DNA of 64,000 nucleotides from Cupriavidus sp. 2SB (GCF_005503625.1 NZ_SCMX01000035.1:1-64000); one strand, 5' to 3'; shown: positions 36,211-46,015, counted from the stretch's first letter. Notes: generated by a model from the letters alone, not told the origin. Program-made: numbers and translations.

Positions 36211-36348
36211 GCGCCTGACATGCCACATGCCGCGCCTGAAACCCTGCGAACGACATTGAATTTCTGGAGTCCTGGCCCTATCTAACCGTCATCGCGTCCG
36301 CAGGGGCGGGTACGCGTACTGGACGATTTGGATCTGGAGACCAAAGCC

Positions 36349-37209
36349 ATGTTCAACTGGGTCAAGACCTTCATGCTGATGGCAGCGATCACCGCGCTGT
36401 TCATCGTCATCGGCGGCATGATCGGTGGCCGTAGCGGCATGATGTTCGCGCTGCTGATAGCACTCGGGATGAATTTCTTTTCCTACTGGTTCTCGGACAA
36501 GATGGTGCTGCGCATGTACAACGCGCAGGAAGTGGACGCCAGCACCGCGCCGCAGTTCTACAACATGGTGCAGGACCTGGCCCAGCGCGCCGGCCTGCCC
36601 ATGCCGCGCGTGTATTTGATCAACGAGGACGCGCCGAACGCGTTTGCCACGGGCCGCAATCCCGAGCACGCTGCCGTGGCGGCCACCACCGGCATCCTGC
36701 GCGTACTGTCCGACCGCGAATTGCGCGGCGTGATGGCGCACGAACTGGCGCATGTACGCCACCGTGACATCCTGACTTCGACGATCGCCGCGACGATGGC
36801 CGGTGCCATTTCGGCGCTGGCCAACATGGCGATGTTCTTCGGCGGGCGCGACCAGAACGGCAACCGTACCAACCCCATCGCGGGCATCGCGGTGGCCCTG
36901 CTGGCGCCGCTGGCCGCATCGCTGATCCAGATGGCGATTTCGCGCGCCCGCGAGTTCGAGGCAGACCGGGGCGGTGCCGAGATCAGTGGCGATCCGCAGG
37001 CGCTGGCCAGCGCGCTGGACAAGATCCATCGCTATGCACAGGGCATTCCGTTCCAGGCAGCGGAGGAACACCCCGCCACCGCGCAGATGATGATCATGAA
37101 CCCGCTGTCCGGTGGCGGCATCGCCAATCTCTTCTCGACCCACCCGGCCACGGAAGAGCGCATTGCGCGCCTGATGCACATGGCGCAGACGGGCACGTAC
37201 CCCGCCTGA
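36349..37209 (+). CDS. htpX: membrane zinc protease HtpX
   Basis: 286 residues from the ATG at 36349, with TGGAGA nine bases upstream. Two N-terminal membrane helices (about 5-50), the zinc motif [10 protein letters not shown] (about residue 134) with the third ligand Glu in REFEADRGG (about 200), and a second pair of helices between them. HtpX is an M48 inner-membrane protease that clears misfolded membrane proteins. The neighbouring rsmB and fmt fit the usual order in beta-proteobacteria. Confidence 0.95.
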   Translation: MFNWVKTFMLMAAITALFIVIGGMIGGRSGMMFALLIALGMNFFSYWFSDKMVLRMYNAQEVDASTAPQFYNMVQDLAQRAGLPMPRVYLINEDAPNAFATGRNPEHAAVAATTGILRVLSDRELRGVMAHELAHVRHRDILTSTIAATMAGAISALANMAMFFGGRDQNGNRTNPIAGIAVALLAPLAASLIQMAISRAREFEADRGGAEISGDPQALASALDKIHRYAQGIPFQAAEEHPATAQMMIMNPLSGGGIANLFSTHPATEERIARLMHMAQTGTYPA

Positions 37210-37250
37210 TCGACGGGTTTGCCGGTCTATCCGGCGACAACGGGTAAACT

Positions 37251-37287
37251 GCCCGCTGGGTTCCCTCAGGGACCGGCGGGCATTTTT
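37251..37287 (+). terminator. intrinsic terminator after htpX
   Basis: GCCCGC (37251-37256) and GCGGGC (37276-37281) close a larger hairpin that contains a CCCTCAGGG core, followed by ATTTTTG. It separates htpX from rsmB. Confidence 0.75.
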
Positions 37288-37348
37288 GTATCCGCCGATC
37301 TTCTCACGTCGTTTTTTCACCGCTTTTCGGTCTTTTCGGTATTTCCCC

Positions 37349-38722
37349 ATGCGCCTGCAACACGATTCCCTTGCCTTCCAGATGCTCGGTGCCGCCGCGG
37401 CTGTTCGCGGCGTACACGAAGGCACGGCCTTGCCGCAGGCCATCGAGGATGTTGCCACGCACTTGCGGCTGGACCGCGTGCGCGACGCCGCCACACGCGG
37501 CGCCATCCAGGACCTGGCCTATCGGTCGGTGCGCCAGTTCGGCACCACGCGCGCACTTGTCACGCAACTGGTGACGCGGCCGCCCGGCGCGCTGGTCGAC
37601 TCCCTGTTGGCCGTGGCGCTGGCGCTGCTGCTTGAAGGTGAGGACGGTGACGGCACCAAGGTGGGCCGGGGCGGCTATTCGTCGTTCACGGTGGTGGACC
37701 AGGCCGTGAGCGCTGCGGCATCCGAACCCAAGACTGCGCATGCGCGCGGCCTGGTCAACGCCGTGCTGCGCCGATTCCTGCGCGAGCAGAAACTGCTGCT
37801 GGCCGCCGCCCTCAAGGACGATGAAGCGCGCTGGAACCTGCCGCACTGGTGGCTGAAGATGCTGCGCCAGGCTTACCCCGATCAATGGAGCACATTGGCC
37901 GACACCGTCAACGCGCGGCCCCCGATGACGTTGCGCGTCAACACGCGCCGTATTTCGGTGAAGGACTATCTGCAAGCACTGGCCAACGCGGGCATGGCCG
38001 GCACCGCCGTGGGCGACCAGGCCGTGCGCCTGGTGCGTGCGTTTCCGGTATCGCAGATTCCCGGCTTTGCCGAGGGCGACGTTTCGGTGCAGGATGCCGG
38101 CGCGCAACTGGCGGCTCCGCTGTGCGAAGTCGCCGACGGCATGCGCGTGCTCGACGCCTGCGCGGCACCGGGCGGCAAGACGGGCCATCTGCTCGAACTG
38201 GCCGATATCCACGTGACCGCCGTGGAAAGCGATGCACAGCGCGCCGCGCGCATCCACGACAACCTCGCTCGCCTGGAGCAGCGTGCCGAGGTCATCGTCG
38301 GCGATGCCAGCCGCCCAAAGGACTGGTGGGACGGGCAGCAGTTCGACCGCATCCTGGCCGATGTACCATGCTCCGCATCGGGCATCGTGCGCCGCCATCC
38401 GGACATCCGCTGGCTGCGCCGCGAGACCGATATCGCCAAGCTGATGACCGAGCAGCGTCGCATCGTCTCGCAGCTCTGGCCGCTGCTGAAACCGGGCGGC
38501 ATCCTCGTATATGTCACCTGTTCTATTTTCCCAACGGAAGGCGAAGAGCAGGCGCGCTGGTTTGGTGCGCAGCTGCCAGATGCGATACGATTGCAGGCGC
38601 CGGGCCAGCTCCTGCCCGGTATCGAGGCGCCTGAAACGGCTGGCAGCGACATCGCCGGCAAGGCAAGCCTGCCGTCGGATCACGATGGCTTCTACTACGC
38701 CCGCTTCCAGAAACGCGCCTGA
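37349..38722 (+). CDS. rsmB: 16S rRNA (cytosine-967-C5)-methyltransferase RsmB
   Basis: 457 residues from the ATG at 37349 (MRLQHDSLAF). An NusB-like RNA-binding domain (about 1-155) precedes the methyltransferase domain with the SAM motif LDACAAPGGKTGHL (about 268), the DVPCSASG catalytic Cys (about 345) and the second Cys in VTCSIFPTEGE (about 400). It methylates C967 of 16S rRNA. Closely followed by the DUF4390 gene. Confidence 0.96.
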   Translation: MRLQHDSLAFQMLGAAAAVRGVHEGTALPQAIEDVATHLRLDRVRDAATRGAIQDLAYRSVRQFGTTRALVTQLVTRPPGALVDSLLAVALALLLEGEDGDGTKVGRGGYSSFTVVDQAVSAAASEPKTAHARGLVNAVLRRFLREQKLLLAAALKDDEARWNLPHWWLKMLRQAYPDQWSTLADTVNARPPMTLRVNTRRISVKDYLQALANAGMAGTAVGDQAVRLVRAFPVSQIPGFAEGDVSVQDAGAQLAAPLCEVADGMRVLDACAAPGGKTGHLLELADIHVTAVESDAQRAARIHDNLARLEQRAEVIVGDASRPKDWWDGQQFDRILADVPCSASGIVRRHPDIRWLRRETDIAKLMTEQRRIVSQLWPLLKPGGILVYVTCSIFPTEGEEQARWFGAQLPDAIRLQAPGQLLPGIEAPETAGSDIAGKASLPSDHDGFYYARFQKRA

Positions 38723-38733
38723 TACTTCCACCG

Positions 38734-39531
38734 ATGCCCAGCCTGCAGCGCCTGTCCGACCTATGTGCCCCAGGCCGCGCGGTACGCGCATGGGCACTGG
38801 CCGTGCTGCTGGTGCTGATACTCGGCGTGCAGATGCTTCCGGCCCGCGCGCAATTGATCGAAACCAATGACGCACGCATCGAGTACACGGACGGCGCGTT
38901 CGAGCTCGCCACGTCGTTCGACTTCGATCTCCCCCCGGCTTTGGAAGACGCGCTGCATAAAGGTATCTCGCTCTATTTCGTGGTCGATTTCCAGCTGTCG
39001 CGGCCCCGCTGGTACTGGTTCGACGAGAAGCCGGTCAACATCACGCGCTCGGTGCGGCTTTCGTACCAGCCGCTGACGCGCCAGTACCGCGTTTCCACGG
39101 GCGGCCTGCAACTGCCGTTCAATCGGCTCAAGGGCGCACTGCAGTTCATCCAGCAAGTGCGCGGATGGCGAGTCTTCGAGCGCCGCGACGTCAAGCCGGG
39201 CGAGACGTATCACGTGGAGACACGCATGCGGCTCGACCTGAGCCAGCTCCCCAAGCCGTTCCAGGTCAACGCGGTGAATACACGCGACTGGAACCTGTCT
39301 TCCGAATGGAAGCGCTTCAACTACACCGTGCCGACGAACTTCGACACCCCGCAGCCGGTGCCCGCGCCAGCGCCGCCGCCCGTGGCGCCACCCGCACCGC
39401 CCGCGATGCCGGGCGCGTCTTCCACCGCTCCTGCACCTGCCCCATCGGCTGACGCACGTACACCGTTCGCGCAGACCTTGTCGAACGCACTGTCCCCGAA
39501 TCAGCTGGTGCAGCCGGCCAGCCAGCCATGA
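38734..39531 (+). CDS. DUF4390 exported protein
   Basis: 265 residues. A membrane anchor or signal segment at about 17-38, a DUF4390 domain at about 40-205 (EYTDGAFELATSFDFDLP, RPRWYWFDEKP) and a Pro/Ala-rich tail of some 55 residues that looks disordered. Its stop overlaps the kinase start as ATGA, so it is translated together with the NtrY-like kinase. In beta-proteobacteria it is regularly found in front of this kinase, which suggests a shared envelope signal, but its function is unknown. Confidence 0.88.
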   Translation: MPSLQRLSDLCAPGRAVRAWALAVLLVLILGVQMLPARAQLIETNDARIEYTDGAFELATSFDFDLPPALEDALHKGISLYFVVDFQLSRPRWYWFDEKPVNITRSVRLSYQPLTRQYRVSTGGLQLPFNRLKGALQFIQQVRGWRVFERRDVKPGETYHVETRMRLDLSQLPKPFQVNAVNTRDWNLSSEWKRFNYTVPTNFDTPQPVPAPAPPPVAPPAPPAMPGASSTAPAPAPSADARTPFAQTLSNALSPNQLVQPASQP

Positions 39532-41969
39532 ACGGAAATCCGTGGGACAGCAGGTTCCGCCGCATGCTGTATCGCGTGGTGGTGGGGATCATCGTCTTCC
39601 TCGCCCTGGTGCTTGTGGGCCTGCTCGCCGGGGCTTCCGCCAATACCGAGTTCTTCGACCGCTATTTCACGCTGCTTTTCAAGATCAACCTCGTCGTCGG
39701 GGTCTTGCTGGTCCTGACGGTGGGCGCGCTCGCGCTGACGCTCTATATCCGCTACCGGCGCGGCAAGTTCGGCACGCGGCTGATGAGCAAGCTCGCCGTG
39801 TTCTTCGGCGTGGTGGGCGTGCTGCCAGGCGTGCTGATTTACCTGGTGTCGCTGCAGTTCGTCTCGCGCAGTATCGAATCGTGGTTCGACGTGCGTGTAG
39901 AGACAGCCCTGGAAGCGGGCCTGAACCTGGGCCGCTCGACGATCGACAGCCAACTGGCCGATCTGCAGGGCAAGGCACGGCTCATGGCGGACCAGCTCAC
40001 CGGCGCCTCGGGCATGGCCACCTCACTGCAACTGAATCGACTGCGCGAGCAGTATGGCGTGCAGGAAGCCGCGATCTTCACGGGCAGCGGGCGCGTGTTG
40101 GCCACGGCATCGAGCAGCTATGCTTCGCTCGTACCCGATATTCCGTCGGGTGTACTCGCCGAGCAGGCGCGCATGGCCGGCGGCTACGCGGCTGTGGAAG
40201 GCGGCACCGACCCGTCCGCTGGCGAGAAGCCCGTCAATATCGACAGCAGCCACCTGTACCGCATCCGCGTCATCATTCCGCTTGGGCCGGCGCCAGCCGC
40301 GTCGGACGAACCGCCGCAGGCCAGTGCGGCAACGGCTGCAAGGCCACGGCCCCAGTCGTCGATAGGCAGCCGCTGGGCAGGCTCTGGACTCTCCGTCGAA
40401 CGGCGTCCCGAGGATGCGCCGGCTACAGGCTTCGGACTGATCGGCGACACGGTACGCGAGGAACGTTACCTGCAGGTACTGCACCCCGTGCCGGCAGTGC
40501 TGGCGCGCAATGCGGACGAAGTCCAGCGTGCCTACCAGGAATACCAGGAGAAGGCGCTTGGCCGCACTGGCCTGCGCAAGATGTACATCGGCACGCTGAC
40601 GCTGACGCTGTTCCTGGCCGTGTTCATTGCCGTGATGCTGGCGCTGCTGCTGGGCGGGCAGCTTGCGCGTCCGTTGCTGATGCTGCTGCAGGGAACGAAG
40701 GAGGTCGCCGAGGGCGATCTCTCTCCCAAGCGTGAACTGAAAAGCCGCGACGAACTCGGACAACTCACACAGCAGTTCAACCAGATGACACGGCAGTTGT
40801 CCGAAGCGCGCATCGCGGTAGAAGATAACCGCGTGGCGCTGGAGCAATCGAAAGCCTATCTCGAAAGCGTGCTGCAGAATCTGACAGCCGGCGTGCTCGT
40901 GTTCGATCGGCGCTTCACGCTGATCACGGCCAACCCCGGCGCCGAGCGAATCTTCCGGCAGCCGTTTGCCGGTGTGCTGGGCCAGCCCGTGGAGCAGATT
41001 CCGGGCATGGGCGATTTTGCCGACATCGTGCGCCAGGCGTTTTCCGAGCAGACCACCAGCGAGGTGCTCGGCGGCGCGCAGCATTGGCAGAAACAGATCG
41101 AACTGCCCCAGGGTGAGGAACAACCGCTCACGCTACTGGTGCGCGGCGCCCACCTGCCGGGCGCCAGCCGCGACGAGCCGGGCTACGTGGTGGTGTTCGA
41201 CGATATTTCCGACGTGATCTCGGCCCAGCGCTCCGTGGCATGGGGCGAGGTAGCGCGGCGCCTGGCCCATGAAATCAAGAATCCGCTGACCCCGATCCAG
41301 CTTTCCGCCGAGCGGTTGCAGATGAAGCTGTCGCCGAAACTGGAGGTCTCCGACGCCGAAGTGCTAAAGCGCGGGGCTGCAACGATCGTTAACCAGGTGG
41401 CGGCGATGAAACGCATGGTGGACGACTTCCGCGATTACGCGCGGACGCCGCCGGCGGTGATGCAGTCACTGGCGCTGAACAGCCTGGTGGCAGAAGTCTT
41501 GCATCTGTATGGCATCGACGATCCGAACGTGCATGAGCATCCGGTGATTCATCCGACGCTGGCCCGTGATTTGCCTGAAATAAAGGGCGATCCGACGCAA
41601 CTGCGGCAGGTGATCCACAACCTGTTGCAGAATGCGCAGGATGCGGCGGCAGACAACGTGGCGGCCGGTAGGGCGGCGCCCCATATCACTCTGCACACCG
41701 AGACTGTAGAATACAAAGATTCTGCCGGCGAAGACCGGAGAGCCGTCAAGTTGTCCATTACGGACAATGGTCCCGGATTCGCACCACGCATCCTGAGCCG
41801 TGCGTTCGAGCCGTACGTGACCACGAAAGCCAAGGGTACGGGTCTGGGGCTTGCGATGGTGAAAAAGATCATTGACGAACATGGTGCGCGGATCGAACTG
41901 CGCAACCGCATGAACGGCACCGAGATCGCGGGAGCGCAGATCTCGATCCTGTTCGTTAAGCTGCCTTAG
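39528..41969 (+). CDS. NtrY-like membrane sensor histidine kinase
   Basis: 813 residues. Three N-terminal helices (about 17-35, 50-75, 88-110), a large sensor loop (about 112-350) with a Pro/Ala linker, a helix at about 353-377, HAMP (about 378-430), PAS (about 440-560), HisKA with His581 (RRLAHEIKNPLTPIQLS) and HATPase_c (NLLQNAQDAA, ITDNGPGF, GTGLGLAMVKKI). NtrY kinases respond to envelope, redox or nitrogen signals. The partner regulator follows after 56 bases. The stimulus here is unknown. Confidence 0.93.
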   Translation: MNGNPWDSRFRRMLYRVVVGIIVFLALVLVGLLAGASANTEFFDRYFTLLFKINLVVGVLLVLTVGALALTLYIRYRRGKFGTRLMSKLAVFFGVVGVLPGVLIYLVSLQFVSRSIESWFDVRVETALEAGLNLGRSTIDSQLADLQGKARLMADQLTGASGMATSLQLNRLREQYGVQEAAIFTGSGRVLATASSSYASLVPDIPSGVLAEQARMAGGYAAVEGGTDPSAGEKPVNIDSSHLYRIRVIIPLGPAPAASDEPPQASAATAARPRPQSSIGSRWAGSGLSVERRPEDAPATGFGLIGDTVREERYLQVLHPVPAVLARNADEVQRAYQEYQEKALGRTGLRKMYIGTLTLTLFLAVFIAVMLALLLGGQLARPLLMLLQGTKEVAEGDLSPKRELKSRDELGQLTQQFNQMTRQLSEARIAVEDNRVALEQSKAYLESVLQNLTAGVLVFDRRFTLITANPGAERIFRQPFAGVLGQPVEQIPGMGDFADIVRQAFSEQTTSEVLGGAQHWQKQIELPQGEEQPLTLLVRGAHLPGASRDEPGYVVVFDDISDVISAQRSVAWGEVARRLAHEIKNPLTPIQLSAERLQMKLSPKLEVSDAEVLKRGAATIVNQVAAMKRMVDDFRDYARTPPAVMQSLALNSLVAEVLHLYGIDDPNVHEHPVIHPTLARDLPEIKGDPTQLRQVIHNLLQNAQDAAADNVAAGRAAPHITLHTETVEYKDSAGEDRRAVKLSITDNGPGFAPRILSRAFEPYVTTKAKGTGLGLAMVKKIIDEHGARIELRNRMNGTEIAGAQISILFVKLP

Positions 41970-42025
41970 TCAATCTTGCGCGCCGGTGCCTCCGGTCGCG
42001 CTGCGGTGGGGTTAAGAGGGGAAGT

Positions 42026-42748
42026 ATGGCAACGATCCTCGTAGTCGATGATGAAATGGGTATCCGGGAGTTGCTCTCGGAAATCCTCAGTGACGAAGGA
42101 CATGTGGTGGAGCTGGCCGAAAACGCCCAGCAGGCCCGCGAGTTCCGCGCGTCCGCCACGCCTGACCTGGTGCTGCTCGATATCTGGATGCCGGATACCG
42201 ATGGCGTCACGCTGCTCAAGGAATGGTCCGCACAGGGCTACCTGTCGATGCCGGTCATCATGATGTCCGGACATGCCACGATCGATACGGCCGTCGAAGC
42301 CACCAAGATCGGCGCACTGAATTTCCTGGAAAAGCCGATTGCGCTGCAGAAGCTGCTATCGGCCGTGGAAGCAGGCCTGGCGAAGGGCGTGGAGCGTCCG
42401 CGCAGCGCACCGTCCGCGCCCGCCACGACCGCACCTCCCGAAAGCGTGCCCGACGCGGCCAGTGCGGATACCCTCCCCGTGGAGACGCTCCCGGCCGAAG
42501 CCACGGTCAATGGCAATCCGTCACGCGGCGTCCCGGAAGGCGAAATGCACTTCTCGTTCGACATGCCGCTGCGCGAAGCACGCGACCTGTTCGAACGCGC
42601 GTACTTCGAATACCACCTGGTGCGCGAACACGGCAGCATGACGCGCGTCGCCGAAAAGACCGGCCTCGAACGCACCCACCTCTACCGCAAGCTCAAGCAG
42701 CTCGGCGTGGAACTGGGCCGCAACAAGCCTGAACCGCCGGAACAGTGA
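42026..42748 (+). CDS. NtrX-like response regulator lacking the AAA+ domain
   Basis: 240 residues, against about 450 for NtrX. Receiver domain at 1-120 with the acidic pair DD (8-9), Asp52 (VLLDIWMPD), Ser81 and Lys103 (FLEKPIA). A Pro/Ala linker at about 125-170 replaces the sigma-54-activating ATPase: no GAFTGA or Walker motif. The C-terminal Fis-type helix-turn-helix is present at about 182-232 (MTRVAEKTGLERTHLYRKLK). Such a protein cannot open sigma-54 promoters itself, so it should act as a repressor or sigma-70 regulator. I believe this short form is usual in this family of bacteria, but cannot check that here. Confidence 0.9.
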   Translation: MATILVVDDEMGIRELLSEILSDEGHVVELAENAQQAREFRASATPDLVLLDIWMPDTDGVTLLKEWSAQGYLSMPVIMMSGHATIDTAVEATKIGALNFLEKPIALQKLLSAVEAGLAKGVERPRSAPSAPATTAPPESVPDAASADTLPVETLPAEATVNGNPSRGVPEGEMHFSFDMPLREARDLFERAYFEYHLVREHGSMTRVAEKTGLERTHLYRKLKQLGVELGRNKPEPPEQ

Positions 42749-42764
42749 CCCGGCCACAAAACGC

Positions 42765-42793
42765 TTGACGAGGGCGATACTGGCAGTTATAGT
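42765..42793 (+). promoter_or_regulatory. sigma-70 promoter of the tRNA-Phe gene
   Basis: TTGACG (42765-42770), a 17-base spacer and TATAGT (42788-42793) make a near-consensus promoter whose start would fall about five bases before the tRNA, as expected for a stable-RNA gene. Confidence 0.8.
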
Positions 42794-42804
42794 TTCGCTT
42801 CTTT

Positions 42805-42880
42805 GGCCCGGTAGCTCAGTCGGTAGAGCAGAGGATTGAAAATCCTTGTGTCGGCGGTTCGATTCCGTCCCAGGCCACCA
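42805..42880 (+). tRNA. tRNA-Phe (GAA)
   Basis: 76 bases including an encoded CCA. D stem GCTC/GAGC, anticodon loop TTGAAAA giving anticodon GAA, T loop TTCGATT. The acceptor stem has all pairs except position 5 with 68, which reads C against A. The T stem has one G-U pair and the anticodon stem ends in G-U. The cloverleaf is otherwise standard. It has its own promoter; the following gene is unrelated. Confidence 0.96.
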
Positions 42881-43039
42881 GAACATGAAAACGGACGCTT
42901 CGGCGTCCGTTTTTGCGTTTGGGGATTCCGTTTGGGGATTCCACTTAACACCGCCCCCGAAAACATTCACATCGCCACGCTGCTGCGCAGGCACTTGGCT
43001 GCGTTACGCTCATCCGCATTCATACGATGCGAGATCACC

Positions 43040-44446
43040 ATGCGGAAAGCGCTTACTTCCATCCTGATACTTGCCGGTGTGGCGGCAACCCATGCGGGGG
43101 CTGCTTCGCCGGGCACCTCGAATGACCCGGTACAGCGCCGTGCCGTGGAGGCAGTGATCTGGGGGATGCCGGCGGTCAACACCGAGTTGATGGTGCAGGC
43201 AATGTTGCGTAGTACGTCGGCCAAAGAGAACGAAATCGTTTACTGGTCGGAGCCTGTGAACTGGAAGAACCAGACGCTGACGCCGAATCCGGATTCGATC
43301 TACTTCATGTCATTCGTGAACACGAAGGTCTCGGGGCCGCTCGTGATCGACATTCCGCCGGCCGAGGGCGGCTCACTGGCAGCCAATATCGTGACGACGT
43401 GGCAGATGCCGCTCGAAGATGCCGGTCCCGATGGCGCGGACAAGGGGAAGGGTGGCAAGTATCTGATTCTGCCGCCGGATTATCGTGACACGCCGCCTGA
43501 AGGTTATGTCGTGCTGCGTTCGGACACCTATGGTGGCTTCGCGCTGATGCGCTCGAACCTGGCTAGCCACAGTGAAGCCGATGTGGCGAAAGCGGTGGCG
43601 TACGGAAAGCGCGTCAAGATCTATCCGCTGTCGCAGGCCAGTGCGCCGACGCCGACGCGCTTCACCGATGCCTACGACGTACCATTCGATTCGACGATTC
43701 GTTATGACGCATCGTTCTTCAAGACGCTCAACGACGTGGTGCAGAAGGAGCCGTGGATCCAGCGCGACCGCGTGATGATCGATCAGCTCAAGACGCTTGG
43801 CATCGAAAAGGGCAAGCCGTATCAGCCCGACGCCAATATGCAGAAGGCGCTCGATGCCGCTGCGCGACAAGCTAACAAGGAGCTATCCGCACGCTATGAC
43901 CTGGGCTTCTATCGCATGGTGCCCGAGTACCGCTGGTTCCCTGCGGCGATGCCGGAGGTGATTCGTGCCGTGTCCACCGGTTACGGCAACGTCGACGAGT
44001 ATCCGGTCGATGCGCGCGGCGTGACCTACACGCTGGGCTTCACGGGCATCAAGCGCATCGGCACCGCGCAGTTCTATCTCATGGTGAACAAGGACAAGGA
44101 CGGCAAGGCGCTGGATGGCAAGCAGACGTATCGCCTGCGCGTGCCCGCGAATCCGCCGGTCAAGCAGTATTGGTCGGTCACGGCCTACGACCGCAATACG
44201 CACGCGCTGATTCGCAATGTGCCGCGCGCGAGCGTGGCATCGACGACGACGGGTGTGCAGAAGGAAAACGATGGCGTGGTCGAAGTCTACTTCGGCCCGA
44301 AGGCGCCCAAGGGCAAGGAAGCCAACTGGGTGTCCACCGATCCGAAGGGAAGCTTCGAATTGCTGTTCCGTCTCTATGGTCCGGAGAAGCCGTTCTTCGA
44401 CAAGGAGTGGAAACTGCCTGACGTCGAGCGTGTGTCGGCACGCTGA
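43040..44446 (+). CDS. DUF1254/DUF1214 exported protein
   Basis: 468 residues from the ATG at 43040, giving a signal peptide (about 1-22, ending AGAA); the longer open frame starts inside the tRNA gene and cannot be right. DUF1254 covers about 45-180 (WGMPAVNTELMVQAMLR) and DUF1214 about 330-460 (YWSVTAYDRNTHALIRN). Such two-domain proteins are common in bacterial envelopes, with no established reaction. The gene stands alone, convergent with the reductase gene and separated from it by a bidirectional terminator. Confidence 0.88.
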   Translation: MRKALTSILILAGVAATHAGAASPGTSNDPVQRRAVEAVIWGMPAVNTELMVQAMLRSTSAKENEIVYWSEPVNWKNQTLTPNPDSIYFMSFVNTKVSGPLVIDIPPAEGGSLAANIVTTWQMPLEDAGPDGADKGKGGKYLILPPDYRDTPPEGYVVLRSDTYGGFALMRSNLASHSEADVAKAVAYGKRVKIYPLSQASAPTPTRFTDAYDVPFDSTIRYDASFFKTLNDVVQKEPWIQRDRVMIDQLKTLGIEKGKPYQPDANMQKALDAAARQANKELSARYDLGFYRMVPEYRWFPAAMPEVIRAVSTGYGNVDEYPVDARGVTYTLGFTGIKRIGTAQFYLMVNKDKDGKALDGKQTYRLRVPANPPVKQYWSVTAYDRNTHALIRNVPRASVASTTTGVQKENDGVVEVYFGPKAPKGKEANWVSTDPKGSFELLFRLYGPEKPFFDKEWKLPDVERVSAR

Positions 44447-44462
44447 AGGATTGGTGTTAGGC

Positions 44463-44496
44463 AAAAAGGCCACGCGGCATATCGCGTGGCCTTTTT
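44463..44496. terminator. bidirectional terminator between convergent genes
   Basis: AAAAAGGCCACGCG (44463-44476) and its exact complement (44483-44496) around GCATAT. Both directions end in five T. Confidence 0.92.
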
Positions 44497-44512
44497 GCAT
44501 GGGCCTGCCTGC

Positions 44513-46015
44513 CTAGCCGAACAGTTCTTCCGCCACCGTAGGATGCAGCGGCATCGTCGTCTTCAGATGCGAGGCTTTCACGCCGAGCCGCAGCGCCACG
44601 GCAAAGACCTGGATGATCTCCGGCGCCGCGCCATCCATCAAATGCGCGCCAAGGACGCGGCCACTGCGTGCATTGAACACGAGCTTGAAGACCGATTGTT
44701 GCGGCACGCCGCCGAAGCGGCTTTCGAGCGAGACAAATCGCTTGATTTCGGTCCGCACGCGATCGGCCTTGCCGCCGGCGGCTTCAATGGCTTCGGCCTC
44801 TGTCAGGCCCACCGCACCGATGGCTGGTTCGCAAAACACCGCGGTGGGCACGGCATCGAAATCAGCAATATCGCCGCGCTTGTCGAAGAGTCGATCCGCC
44901 AGCCAGCGACCCTGTGCCACGGCAACCGGTGTCAGGTGGATGTTGCCGGCCATGCAATCACCGATGGCGTGAATTGCGCGCACCGAGCTGCGGAACTGCC
45001 GATCCACGCGCACACCGCCGTGCTCGTCGAGCTTGACGCCCAGCGCTTCCAGACCGAGTCCGTCCACATTCGCCTTGCGTCCAATGGCGGCCAGCGCCGC
45101 TTGCGCGCGAACCGTTTGCATGCGGCCCGGATTGTTTTCCTGCTTGTAGCAGACGTCCATGGCGCCGTTCGATTGCGAGACCATCGTGACTTCCGCGCGG
45201 AAGTGGATGCGCACGCCCTTGGCCACCAACGCATCGGCCAGTGCCGCCGCGATATCGTGATCGAAGCGTTTCAGCAGCCTGTCCTCGCGCACGAGCAGGT
45301 CCACTTTCACGCCATAGCGCGAGAGAATCGACGCCATCTCCACTGCGATATATCCGCCGCCGATCACGACGATGGAAGCCGGCACGGTCTGCCACGTGAA
45401 CACGTCATCGGACGACGTCACGAGTTCGCCACCGGGTACAGGCAATGGCACGGGACGCGCGCCCGTGGCGATCAGCGTCTTCTTTGCGCGGATGACTTCG
45501 TTGCCGACGACGATATCGCCGCGATCGTTGAATTGCGCTTCACCGTGCCAGATCTCGACGCCTGCTTCATTGAGGCGCTGCTTGTACGACGCATTGAGGC
45601 GCGCCACCTCGGCATTCACGCGCACGATGGCATCGCGCCAGTCTTCCTTGCCGCCTGTGTGCGACAGGCACGTGGAGAGAATCGACGCCCAGCCTGCACC
45701 GTACGACAGCATCTTCTTCGGCACGCATCCCCGGTTGACACAGGTGCCGCCGATGGCGTCACGCTCCACAAGGATCACGCGCGCGCCATGCGATGCAGCA
45801 CGCCGCGCGGCAGCCACGCCGCCCGAACCCGCGCCGATCACGACAAGGTCGGCCTCGCGCATCTTCGAGCGGGCATCGCGTTTGCGCGGTACGCGCTCCA
45901 CGACGGGTTCGGCGCTGACCTCGCTGGCCCGCCTGCGGGGACGGGTGGATGCCTGGGTAGTTGTCTGCGTAGTTGTCTGCAAGACGATCTCGGGTGATGC
46001 CTGACGCTTTGTCAT
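44513..46015 (-). CDS. glutathione-reductase-like pyridine nucleotide-disulfide oxidoreductase
   Basis: 500 residues. FAD-binding motif GAGSGG (about 61), redox pair Cys92-Cys97 (GGTCVNRGCVPKK), NAD(P)-binding GGGYIAVEMASIL, FAD motif IHAIGDC and C-terminal catalytic HPTVAEE (His491) put it in the glutathione-reductase class. An extra N-terminal stretch of about 52 residues, with TTTQ repeats and many basic residues, precedes the FAD motif. It is likely translated, because AGGAGG lies five bases before the ATG at 46015; Met52 is the alternative start. Glutathione as substrate is likely, not proven. Confidence 0.88.
   Translation of the reverse strand: MTKRQASPEIVLQTTTQTTTQASTRPRRRASEVSAEPVVERVPRKRDARSKMREADLVVIGAGSGGVAAARRAASHGARVILVERDAIGGTCVNRGCVPKKMLSYGAGWASILSTCLSHTGGKEDWRDAIVRVNAEVARLNASYKQRLNEAGVEIWHGEAQFNDRGDIVVGNEVIRAKKTLIATGARPVPLPVPGGELVTSSDDVFTWQTVPASIVVIGGGYIAVEMASILSRYGVKVDLLVREDRLLKRFDHDIAAALADALVAKGVRIHFRAEVTMVSQSNGAMDVCYKQENNPGRMQTVRAQAALAAIGRKANVDGLGLEALGVKLDEHGGVRVDRQFRSSVRAIHAIGDCMAGNIHLTPVAVAQGRWLADRLFDKRGDIADFDAVPTAVFCEPAIGAVGLTEAEAIEAAGGKADRVRTEIKRFVSLESRFGGVPQQSVFKLVFNARSGRVLGAHLMDGAAPEIIQVFAVALRLGVKASHLKTTMPLHPTVAEELFG

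Noticed and set aside
42836..43039. Extended start of the DUF1254 gene inside the tRNA gene
   Set aside because: The added residues come from tRNA sequence; the ATG at 43040 gives a proper signal peptide.
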